This document shows positions 9,729 through 17,400 of a DNA stretch of 64,000 nt, in pieces. The notes under the pieces were generated by a model. That model was not told where the DNA came from, did not search any database, and saw nothing but the letters and a program-made list of their open reading frames with translations. The position numbers and the translations under genes are program-made. This DNA is from Rhodococcus phenolicus. Its GTDB lineage: Bacteria > Actinomycetota > Actinomycetes > Mycobacteriales > Mycobacteriaceae. How positions within the stretch are numbered: position 1 is the stretch's first letter; each line of letters begins with the position of its first letter. Location of the stretch: the NCBI RefSeq assembly GCF_001646785.1, contig NZ_LRRH01000020.1, positions 62,001 to 126,000 on the forward strand. The letters are read 5' to 3'.

Positions 9729-10676
9729 TCACGGGGCGGGTAGTTCCTCGATCGAATCGACGATCCAGCTGCTCCACGTCACCGTGCCGCCCGACCGGCA
9801 TCCGTGGGAGAAGGACGGCTGCGGCGCACCGGCCTGCACGGCGACCCGGAAATTCCGTGCGCTCATCCGTAGCTCGACGACGGTGACCGAATCGGCCGAC
9901 GTCTCCGTGAGGTGTTCGAGCGCGTCCACCGCGACGATGCCGGTGGCCGAGCGGACCGCGTGCTCGGCGGCCTGCGCGGTTTGGGACAACGCGGCCCGTC
10001 CCCGCAGGTGATCGAGAGGCAGAACGCCGGCACGATATTCGCGCACGACATCGCGTGCCGATTCCGTTCCGAGCCTGCTGAAGTACAGCCCCTCGGGCAG
10101 CACGACCATGTTCGCGGCGAACCGGTCGCCGCCGATGTGGGTGCATTCCCACACGTCGGCATCGTCGACGGGCGTCAGCGCGGACACGATCGGCCGGCCC
10201 AGTTCCGCGCAGCACGCGTCCTTCTTCCCGTGCGTGCACACGGCGAACAACGGGACGTGCCGCGGCGCCCCGACATCCGGTTCGATGCCCGCCGCGCACG
10301 CGGCGAAGGGCAGGCCGGCGAGTTCGTCGTAGCCGGTCGCGGTTCCCTCCCGCATCCAGTGGCGCGTGCCGTCGGACCAGGCCAGGATCCACCGCGGCCG
10401 GTCGGCCGTCCGGGCGCGCGGCCGGCGGATCAGCGCCAGGCGAACGTGTCCGGGCGCGGCGTCGATGCGGTCGACGAGCGCCGGGGGCAGGACTCCCTCC
10501 GGGGCGGAATACGGCCACGGTCCCGGGTGCTCGATCAGGACCCACAATCGGGTTCTCCCGGCCCGTGCGACCATCGGCTCGCCCGCGGAGGACGACTGCC
10601 GGGAACAGGCGTCGGCGCGCCGACTGGTGAGCGCATCGGCCGGCTCCGTGCAGGTGTGGATCCGCTCCGTGGACAC
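9729..10676 (-). CDS. Sucrase/ferredoxin-like (Suc/Fer) thioredoxin-fold Fe-S protein
   Basis: The 315-residue protein carries CTHGKKDACCAELGRP near its middle and WECTHIGGDRFAAN downstream, the two signatures of the Suc/Fer-like family, whose members are thioredoxin-fold [2Fe-2S] proteins. The C-terminus has CRSGG. The start is GTG at 10676, preceded at 6-base spacing by AAGGAG on the minus strand; upstream TTG/GTG codons would begin inside the IdeR box. Position next to a siderophore-binding lipoprotein and under a shared IdeR box suggests a role in iron release or redox handling of siderophores. The biochemical role is inferred. Confidence 0.82.
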   Translation of the reverse strand: MSTERIHTCTEPADALTSRRADACSRQSSSAGEPMVARAGRTRLWVLIEHPGPWPYSAPEGVLPPALVDRIDAAPGHVRLALIRRPRARTADRPRWILAWSDGTRHWMREGTATGYDELAGLPFAACAAGIEPDVGAPRHVPLFAVCTHGKKDACCAELGRPIVSALTPVDDADVWECTHIGGDRFAANMVVLPEGLYFSRLGTESARDVVREYRAGVLPLDHLRGRAALSQTAQAAEHAVRSATGIVAVDALEHLTETSADSVTVVELRMSARNFRVAVQAGAPQPSFSHGCRSGGTVTWSSWIVDSIEELPAP

Positions 10677-10688
10677 CGGCGACTCCTT

Positions 10689-10707
10689 GTAGGTTAGGCT
10701 CACCAAT
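10689..10707. promoter_or_regulatory. IdeR/DtxR-type iron box between divergent genes
   Basis: The 19 bases match the IdeR consensus TTAGGTTAGGCTAACCTAA at 15 positions, including an uninterrupted AGGTTAGGCT core (10691-10700). The box lies 13 bases upstream of the Suc/Fer start and 75 bases upstream of the lipoprotein start, so a Fe(II)-loaded IdeR could repress both directions. This is the strongest iron box I see in the window. Confidence 0.85.
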
Positions 10708-10782
10708 ATTTGTTCGATGCTAGCCGGACGGCTGGGCAGCGCAGGAACCGCCCGGCCGTCGGCATGTCTTCAGGAGAGTGAA

Positions 10783-11721
10783 GTGGGACGGATTGCGACA
10801 CGGATGAATCGCGTGTTCTTCGGCGTGGTCGCGGCCACCACGGCGGTCGCGGTCACCGCGTGTGGAAGCAGCGGCGGCGGTGACGAGTCCGATACTGCCG
10901 CGGCCACGACGCGCACGGTTGAGCACGCGCACGGCGTGGCGGAGGTTCCGGACAGCCCGCAGCGGGTCGTCGTCCTCGAACCGGTCCAGCTCGACACCAC
11001 CATCGCCCTGGGCGCGACACCGGTCGGTGCCGCCGTGCTGAGCGAGGCCACCGGCGTTCCGGCCTATCTCGGCGAGGAGGCCGCCGGAATCGAAACGGTC
11101 GGTACCGTCGCGGAACCGAACGTCGAGGCGATCGCGGCGCTGGCGCCCGACCTGATCCTCGGCACCGAGACCCGCCACGGCGATCTGTACGAGCAGCTCG
11201 CGGGAATCGCACCGACCGTGTTCATGGCCTCGCAGGCCGACCCGTGGCAGGACAACGTCCGCTTCGTCGCCGGTGTCCTGGGCAAGGAGGACGCGGCGCA
11301 GACCCTTCTCGACGACTACACCGCGCGGTGCGAGGAGATCGCGACCGAGCACCGCACCGAAGGCCGGACCGCGCAGCTCATCCGGCCCCGCAACGACAAC
11401 CTCACCCTGTACGGGCCCACCTCGTTCGCCGGCAGCACCCTCGAGTGCGCGGGTCTGACGATTCCGCCGCGGGACTGGGAGAACTCGATCTCCGTCGACC
11501 TGTCGCCCGAACTGGCCGCGGAGGCCAAGGCCGACCTGGTCGTCGTCACCAGCGCGCAGCCCGACGATCCGGCGACCATGCCGGCCGCGGTGACCGCGAA
11601 CGCGCAGTACTTCCCGAATCTGCACCTCGTCGACCAGTCCTACTGGATCACCGGCGTCGGACCCCTGGGTGGAATGACGGTGCTCGACGACCTGGACCGA
11701 ATCCTCGGCGCAGAGGGCTGA
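10783..11721 (+). CDS. Siderophore ABC transporter substrate-binding lipoprotein
   Basis: The 312-residue protein has a lipoprotein signal peptide with lipobox VTAC (Cys near residue 27), then a periplasmic-binding (FecB/FhuD-like) fold: RVVVLEPVQLDTTIALGATPVG and PNVEAIAALAPDLILG (parts of the two lobes). GTG at 10783 is favoured because AGGAG precedes it at 7-base spacing; ATG at 10804 is an alternative that keeps the signal peptide. No permease or ATPase gene is adjacent, so it must use transporters encoded elsewhere. The IdeR box upstream indicates iron repression. It should capture ferric siderophores at the outer face of the membrane. Confidence 0.88.
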   Translation: MGRIATRMNRVFFGVVAATTAVAVTACGSSGGGDESDTAAATTRTVEHAHGVAEVPDSPQRVVVLEPVQLDTTIALGATPVGAAVLSEATGVPAYLGEEAAGIETVGTVAEPNVEAIAALAPDLILGTETRHGDLYEQLAGIAPTVFMASQADPWQDNVRFVAGVLGKEDAAQTLLDDYTARCEEIATEHRTEGRTAQLIRPRNDNLTLYGPTSFAGSTLECAGLTIPPRDWENSISVDLSPELAAEAKADLVVVTSAQPDDPATMPAAVTANAQYFPNLHLVDQSYWITGVGPLGGMTVLDDLDRILGAEG

Positions 11722-11747
11722 GTTCCACCGAGGAGGCCGTCCGGCTC

Positions 11748-11787
11748 GTGCGTGGTTTCGGTAGCGCCCGCTACCGAAACCACGCAC
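11748..11787. terminator. Perfect 18-bp hairpin, palindrome family A copy 2
   Basis: The 18-base arms at 11748-11765 and 11770-11787 are perfectly complementary around a 4-base loop (GCCC). The arm begins GTGCGTGGTTTCGGTAGC. It lies between the convergent lipoprotein and membrane-protein genes, so it can act as a terminator in both directions. It is the most perfect member of family A. Confidence 0.85.
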
Positions 11788-11841
11788 CGGGGGCCGAAGT
11801 TCGGCTCAGCCGCGCGGACGGGACCGCACCGGGTCCCTCGG

Positions 11842-12378
11842 TCAGGTGAGCAGCGACCAGCCGACGCCACACACCGCCAGTGCCCACAGGACGCTGGTGC
11901 CGGTTCCGATGATGAACTGCTCGGAGGCCTGCGGCTCGCGCAGTTCCGGGTAGCGGGCCAGGCCCTTGACCGCCAGGACGATCGCGATGCCTTCGGGCCA
12001 GCCGGCCAGCACCGCACCGGCCACCGCCGCGCGTTCGAGGATGCCGATGACCCGGCCACCGCGCAACGGACCCGGAACCGGTGCCCCTCCGGGCGCCGCC
12101 GCGGCCGGCTCGGGACCGGCGTCGGGTTGGCGGCGCGCGATGCGGAACGCGGCGAGTACGGCCGGCCCGCCGCCGGTGATCGCCGCGAGCATCGTCAGCA
12201 CCAGGGTGGCGGCGTAGACGAACCCCTGCACCGCGGTCGTCGCCGACGCGGCGGTGGCGGCCCCGATCAGCGCGGCCGTCGAGATCACCGGCGCCGGCCA
12301 GACGGGCGCATTCGGGCGCAGGCTCAGCACGGGCGCGAGGGCGACGACGGCGAGCAGTGCCAGCGAGAGGACGGTCAA
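11842..12378 (-). CDS. Four-helix-like membrane protein partnered with a SatD-like regulator
   Basis: The 178-residue protein has about five hydrophobic segments (near residues 3-20, 28-45, 50-70, 105-120 and 155-175), and no catalytic motif is evident. A central linker is rich in Pro, Gly and Ala. TTG at 12378 is chosen because the upstream gene's TGA overlaps it (TTGA) and an AAAGGG-like ribosome binding site lies just upstream. Translational coupling shows it works with the SatD-like DNA-binding protein. I do not recognise the family; an integral membrane partner that senses or responds with the regulator is a guess from context. Confidence 0.65.
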   Translation of the reverse strand: MTVLSLALLAVVALAPVLSLRPNAPVWPAPVISTAALIGAATAASATTAVQGFVYAATLVLTMLAAITGGGPAVLAAFRIARRQPDAGPEPAAAAPGGAPVPGPLRGGRVIGILERAAVAGAVLAGWPEGIAIVLAVKGLARYPELREPQASEQFIIGTGTSVLWALAVCGVGWSLLT

Positions 12379-12956
12379 CGATCGGCCCTTTCGAGGAGTC
12401 GACGGGCGAGGGTGCATCCGGCGAGTTCGGCCTGCCATCCGGCGGCGGACAGGCGCTGGGACACGGCTTGTTTGCTGATGCCGAGTTCCGCGGCGATCCG
12501 GGCCTGGGTCAGTCCGGTCCGGGCGAGTGACACCGCCTCGTGGCCTTGCGGGGAGCGGCGGAGCACAACGGTCGCGAGGAGTGTGAGTGCGGCGTCGGCG
12601 TCGGCCGCCGCGGGTGCGTCGGAGCCGTCGACGGCGAGCTGCCCGATGGCGTTCTTGGCGCGTTCGACGGCCTGGCGGGCATGTTCGAAGGCCGGTCCGC
12701 GCCCCGCGCGGGTCTGTGCCGGCAGTGGGGTCTCGACGGGTCCGATACCGATGCCGATGCTCCACCGCTCACGTCGGAGCAGTTCGAGAACCAGATCGAC
12801 GACCGCCCCGGGGTCGTCGGTGACGGCTTGGACTTCGTCCCCGGCGGTCCGGTCGAACGGACGGGCCAGCCTCGGATCGTGGAGGTCGGTGAGCAGCCCT
12901 GCGACACGGTCGACGTCTCGGCGGCTGCCGCGTTGGTCGACCGTCAATACGAACAC
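12375..12956 (-). CDS. SatD-like protein with C-terminal helix-turn-helix
   Basis: The 193-residue protein contains the pattern AGDEVQAV followed by RWSIGIGIGPVETPLP and GPAFEHARQAVERAK, which I associate with the SatD family. A C-terminal helix-turn-helix follows, with LTQARIAAELGISKQAVSQRL (two overlapping parts). It is therefore probably a DNA-binding regulator. The GTG at 12956 lies next to two copies of an 18-bp operator-like sequence, suggesting autoregulation. The gene follows the DUF6875-like gene by 31 bases on the same strand and overlaps the downstream membrane-protein gene. SatD function is poorly known, so only the DNA-binding part is a confident inference. Confidence 0.7.
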   Translation of the reverse strand: MFVLTVDQRGSRRDVDRVAGLLTDLHDPRLARPFDRTAGDEVQAVTDDPGAVVDLVLELLRRERWSIGIGIGPVETPLPAQTRAGRGPAFEHARQAVERAKNAIGQLAVDGSDAPAAADADAALTLLATVVLRRSPQGHEAVSLARTGLTQARIAAELGISKQAVSQRLSAAGWQAELAGCTLARRLLERADR

Positions 12957-12959
12957 TGG

Positions 12960-13005
12960 TCAAGTGTGAAACCTTGATGAGAGAAAATCAAGCCTGAAAC
13001 CTTGT
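12960..13005. promoter_or_regulatory. Two tandem operator-like boxes TCAAG-N8-CTTG(A)
   Basis: Box 1 (12960-12977) is TCAAG-N8-CTTGA with perfect arms. Box 2 (12988-13005) is TCAAG-N8-CTTGT. They are spaced exactly 28 bp apart and share NNTGAAAC in the spacer, so both spacers and arms are conserved. They lie 4-49 bases upstream of the SatD-like start and overlap the last codons of the DUF6875-like gene. Period and symmetry suggest two dimer sites on the same face region of DNA, probably for the HTH protein encoded immediately downstream. Confidence 0.6.
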
Positions 13006-13734
13006 CTGCATGCGGGGGTGCGGCTCGCTCGCACGGGCGGGCTCGTCCCCGGTCAGGGCATGATGCGCGGTGATCGCGTCCACGGCGTCCCCGTCGTAGG
13101 CCATCCGCTGCGCGAGAGCGACCCGCAGCATCGACGGGAGGCCGGGGGCGAAGTTCTTGAAATAGGCCCGCAGCCAGTCCTGGCGGCCCATGAGGAACGG
13201 GAAGTCCGTCGTCATCATGGAGCGCGCGACGAGCATCGGGAGCGGGGCGTCGAGCGGGCGGAAGTCGTGATTCCAGAGCCCCGGCTGCGGACATCCGGGA
13301 TAGAACTGGCCGAGCATGCATCCCCGGTCGACGAACCGGGACTTGTATTCCGCGTGCACGACGTCGATCACGGAGCAGTCCGCGAGATCCGGCAGCACCG
13401 TGACCAACGTCTTCAGGCAGCGATCCTTGTCGGCCGGGCGTACGAGTTCGAGATAGATCTCGAACTGGTCGGCCACGATCGTGCCGAGGAGGGTCGCGTC
13501 GAGTTCCTGTCCGTGCACGAACGCCGCCGCGAAGAGCTGCCTGGTGATGGACGGGCGGACGAACGGGCACACCGGCCCGTCCCGGCCGAGGTCGGGATGG
13601 GGTGCGGTGAGATACTCACGCGCCCACGATCTCAGCTGGTGTGCACTCGATTCGTGCGCATACTCCACCGTGTCTCCGAAGAGGTCCACCCACACTGTGC
13701 CGGACCGGGTTCCCACGCACTTCTGGATCGGCAT
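12988..13734 (-). CDS. DUF6875-like protein next to an NRPS
   Basis: The 248-residue protein contains GPVCPFVRPSI, a DQFEIYLELVRP segment, CMLGQFYPGCPQPGLWN and MMTTDFPFLMGRQDW. I believe these belong to the DUF6875 family seen beside peptide biosynthesis genes, but I am recalling this rather than checking it. Three Cys/Pro-rich motifs (CPF, GCPQPG) suggest a conserved pocket. ATG at 13734 has GAGGA at good spacing; upstream in-frame starts to 14196 run through non-coding-looking sequence. The gene is divergent from the NRPS across a 681-base gap, so the two are probably controlled together. A tailoring or accessory role in making the peptide is inferred only. Confidence 0.6.
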   Translation of the reverse strand: MPIQKCVGTRSGTVWVDLFGDTVEYAHESSAHQLRSWAREYLTAPHPDLGRDGPVCPFVRPSITRQLFAAAFVHGQELDATLLGTIVADQFEIYLELVRPADKDRCLKTLVTVLPDLADCSVIDVVHAEYKSRFVDRGCMLGQFYPGCPQPGLWNHDFRPLDAPLPMLVARSMMTTDFPFLMGRQDWLRAYFKNFAPGLPSMLRVALAQRMAYDGDAVDAITAHHALTGDEPARASEPHPRMQTRFQA

Positions 13735-13787
13735 GGCGGTTTCCTCGCTCCCGAAAAGGCGAACGGCTGTCTGTGCCGATGTGGCCG

Positions 13788-13803
13788 ATATGTTGGAACA
13801 TAT
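13788..13803. promoter_or_regulatory. Palindrome ATATGTT-GG-AACATAT
   Basis: Perfect 7-base arms with a 2-base centre lie in an AT-rich patch upstream of the DUF6875-like gene. The form is typical of a dimeric repressor operator. No regulator gene in the window is an obvious owner. Confidence 0.45.
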
Positions 13804-14110
13804 TGTTTTGCAAGAAGATTCATCGGCGCCACAGGCGCATCGGGTGTGGACGCCGAGGTCGCTGACGCGCTGCCCGCACGTCGCACCGATGGCGCGGAAC
13901 CGCTGGACCGCAACGAAATTGAACGAGACGCTCGCGTGGAGTTCGTAACATCCACGGCGCCTGGGGGAGCGGGGCCGGTCGTGACGGTGCTCCCGCTCTC
14001 CGGCCGGGCAGTGTGCAGCGGAGTGGAGAATCCTTTCGTGGTGCGAAGCGCCGACGGTGGAGCTGGAGTTCGTTTCGACAGCATACAACGGGCTCAAGAT
14101 CGGATCTATG

Positions 14111-14152
14111 GGCCAAAACAAACTATGGGATTGTTTTACGGGTCGTTTGGCC
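14111..14152. promoter_or_regulatory. Nested inverted repeat upstream of the NRPS
   Basis: GGCCAAA (14111-14117) pairs with TTTGGCC (14146-14152), and AAAACAA (14115-14121) pairs with TTGTTTT (14131-14137). The two pairings overlap, so they are alternatives. The element lies about 265 bases before the NRPS start and may be an operator or an RNA switch in a long leader. Function is unknown. Confidence 0.35.
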
Positions 14153-14415
14153 GCGGCGAATCGCAGGTGACGCAGCGCGCAGCGGTCGACCACCACGCCG
14201 CTCGTCCGGCGCGAAGCGTTGCCGCAGACGGCCGTACGCGCCTACGCTTGTCGGATACATTTCGAGGCCCTGCCGCCGGCCCGCACCCCGTTCTCCAGGA
14301 AAAGTTGCGCCGCAGGTGATCACGACGAGCGCAGGCGAGACGGCAACCCGGCAGGCATGCGCCTCCGGCGTCGACCACGCACACGGATCGCAGTCTCCAC
14401 CTGAAGGGGGCCGCA

Positions 14416-17400
14416 ATGGCCACTCCCGTCATCCACAGCGAAGCCGATACCGGTGACGAGCACATCCCGGAGGGCGCATTCCCGTTGTCGCCCGCACAGT
14501 ACGGCATCTGGCTCGCCCAGCAGCTCGCCCCCGACGTCCCGTACGTGATCGCCCAGTACGTGGAGTTCCACGGCCACCTCGACCTCGACCTCGTGCGCGC
14601 CGTGGCGACGCGCGCAGGGCGCGAGTTCGAGACGGTGTTTCTCCGCCTGATCGAAGTGGACGGCCGGCCGTTCCAGATGATCGACCCGGACCTCGGATTC
14701 GACACCGAGGTCCTCGATTTCCGCGATGCGGACGACCCGCAGGCGGCCGCGGAGACCTGGCTCCGGCGTGACGTGGAAACCGCGATCGACCTGCTCGCCG
14801 ATCGCTTGTGCCGGATCGCCGTCCTCCGAGTCGGTCCCGAGGACTTCCTCGTGTACATCAAGGCGCACCACATCGCCCTCGACGGATACGGCGCCATGAT
14901 CCTGGTCGAACGAAGCGCGGCGATGTACACCGCGGCACTCGACGGGCGCACGATCGAGCGGAAGCCGCCGGCGGACCTGCGCACCCTGTACGAGAAGGAC
15001 CGGCAGTACCGCGACTCGCGCCGCTTCGTCGCCGACCGGGATTACTGGAGGGAACGAGTCCGGGACTTCGCCGAGTCGCCCGAGGTCTCGGAGGTGCCGC
15101 CCGCTGTCCGGACCATCACGACCCGGGCCGAACTGCCCGCGGCAACCGACGCCCGCCTGACCGATCCGTCGGCGCCGGGGGGTGCCTCCCCGGCCGCGGT
15201 GATCCTCGCGGCCTTCGCGTGCTGCTTCTCGCGGCTGTCCGGTCGATGCGAGGTTCTCGTGCACATTCCCGTGTCGGCGCGCACGACAGCCGAACTACGA
15301 CGATCCGCCGGGATGCTGGTGAACGTGGTGCCTCTGCGGATCCGGATCGTGCCGGACGAGCCGATCGAGGATCTGGTGCAGCGCACGCACCTCGAACTGG
15401 TCGGGGCGCTGCGGCACCAGGCGTGCGGCATCGAGGACATTCGCCGATCGTCGGTCGCGCCCATGTCCCGGTTCTCGGTGCCACTGGTCAACGTGATGCT
15501 CTTCGATCAGCAACCCCGGCTCGGGGACCTCGTCGGAATCCCGCACGTTCTGTCCCGCGGGCCGGTCGGGGACCGGCTGATCACCGTCTCCCGCACGGGC
15601 ACCCCGGCCGGGACGACGATCGAATTCCGCGCCAACCCCAACCGCTACCGCGTGGACGAGGCGGCCGAACAATGCGCGCAGATCGCCGAGGTTCTCGAAG
15701 AATTCCTGACCGTCGATCCCCGGACTCCGCTCACGTCCGTCCATCCCCCGAGCGCGGTCGCGGCGGCACCCCGTTATCGGGCGACCGAGCTGCTGGCCCA
15801 CTGGACCGAAGTGCTCGCCGGAACACCGGCGCCACCGAATCTTTCCCCCGACCGGAGCGCGGTCGCCCGGCCGGCGGGCCCGACCGCGATCGGGCGCCGA
15901 TGGGCGGAGGCCGTGCACCCGCTCGGGTCCGACCTGTACCGCGGAATCGTCGCGCTCGCCGATCGGCACGGCACCGATCCCTTCACCGTCCTCCACGCCG
16001 TGACGGCGATCCTCGTCGCCCGGCTGACCGGCACCGACGACGTCGTTGTCGGCACCGACCCGCCCGCCACCGGCGACAGCGCACCCGCCATCGCGGAATT
16101 CGTGCCCCTGCGCACCCGCGTTCGCGGTGCGACCGGCATGGCGGCGCTGCTCGACGACGTACGGCGAGTGGATGGAGAAGCCTTCGAGCACGCCGCAGTC
16201 CCCGGACAGCGGCTGCTCGACGCGTTGGCACCGACGCGGAACGGATCCCACACACCGCTGTTCGGGGTGACGGTCGAACGGGACGCCGCCGCGGCCGCCG
16301 CCTCCGCGGAACACACGGCCCTCGGCGCCGTCGATCTGCGGATCGGCCTCACCGGACCGTCCGCCGCGACCGCCGACGCCGCCCTCCGGATCCGGTACGA
16401 CCCGGACGTCCACGACGCCGGCACGATCGCCGGGTTCGCACACCGGATGCACCGGCTCCTCGCGGCGGCCGTGGCCGACCCGGCGATCCCGATCGGTGAC
16501 GTCGACCTGCTCGACGTCACCGAGCGCCGAGTCCTCGCCCCCGTGACGGGACCGCCCTCGGTCCCGGACCGCACGCTGCCCGAGATCCTGGCCGCGGCAG
16601 TCGCGGTCGATCCCGACGCGACCGCGGTCACGTGCGGGCAGGTCCGGATGAGCTACCGGGAGCTCGACGCGACCTCCGCGCGGCTGGCGCGCCTGCTCGT
16701 CGAGGCGGGAGCCGGACCCGAACGTTTCGTGGCCATCGGAATGGCCCGCTCCGTCGAATCCGTGCTGGCGGTGTGGGCGGTCACCAGGACCGGGGCCGCA
16801 TTCGTGCCGGTGGATCCCGGCTACCCGCAGGACCGGATCGACTTCATGCTCCACGACTGCGGCGCGGTGCTCGGACTGACCACGGTCGAGCAGCGGAGCC
16901 GGCTCTCCGACCGGGTCCGGTGGGTGATGCTCGACGATCCGCGGGTGATCGCGACCCTGACCCGGTACCCGGAACGCACGGTGACCGCTGCGGACGGTCG
17001 AGCCATCGTGCGCCCCGACCAGCCCGCCTACCTGATCTACACCTCCGGTTCCACCGGCACGCCGAAAGGTGTGGTCGTCGCGCACCGCGGCCTGTCGAAT
17101 CTGGTCGCGCACACACGCACCCTCGCCACCGCGGACTCCCGGGTGTGGCACGGCACCTCGCCGAGCTTCGATCTGGCGGTGTTCGAACTGCTCGTGACGT
17201 TCGGGGCGGCCGGGCACCTCGTGGTGGGACACACGACCGTGTTCGGCGGCGAGGAACTCGCGCGGGAACTGGACGCCGCGCACGTCACCCACCTCTGCAC
17301 CACACCCGCGGTCCTGGCGACACTCGACCCCGACCACGTGCAGGGGATCCGCTTCGTCAGTGTCGGCGGTGAGGACTGCCCACCCGGGCTGGTGGATCGA

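Larger units (their letters stand above)
13735..14415. promoter_or_regulatory. 681-base divergent control region of the DUF6875-like gene and NRPS
   Basis: No gene is supported here. The region is less GC-rich than its surroundings near 13790-13830 and 14080-14140. Two symmetrical elements stand out: ATATGTT-GG-AACATAT at 13788-13803, about 54 bases upstream of the DUF6875-like start, and a nested inverted repeat at 14111-14152 (GGCCAAA with TTTGGCC outside, AAAACAA with TTGTTTT inside). No IdeR-type iron box is visible, which argues against direct iron control of the NRPS. Confidence 0.5.

Noticed and set aside
13735-14196. Longer N-terminus for the DUF6875-like protein from 14196
   Set aside because: The extra 154 residues are low in coding character, cross the palindromic control elements, and the ATG at 13734 has a good ribosome binding site.
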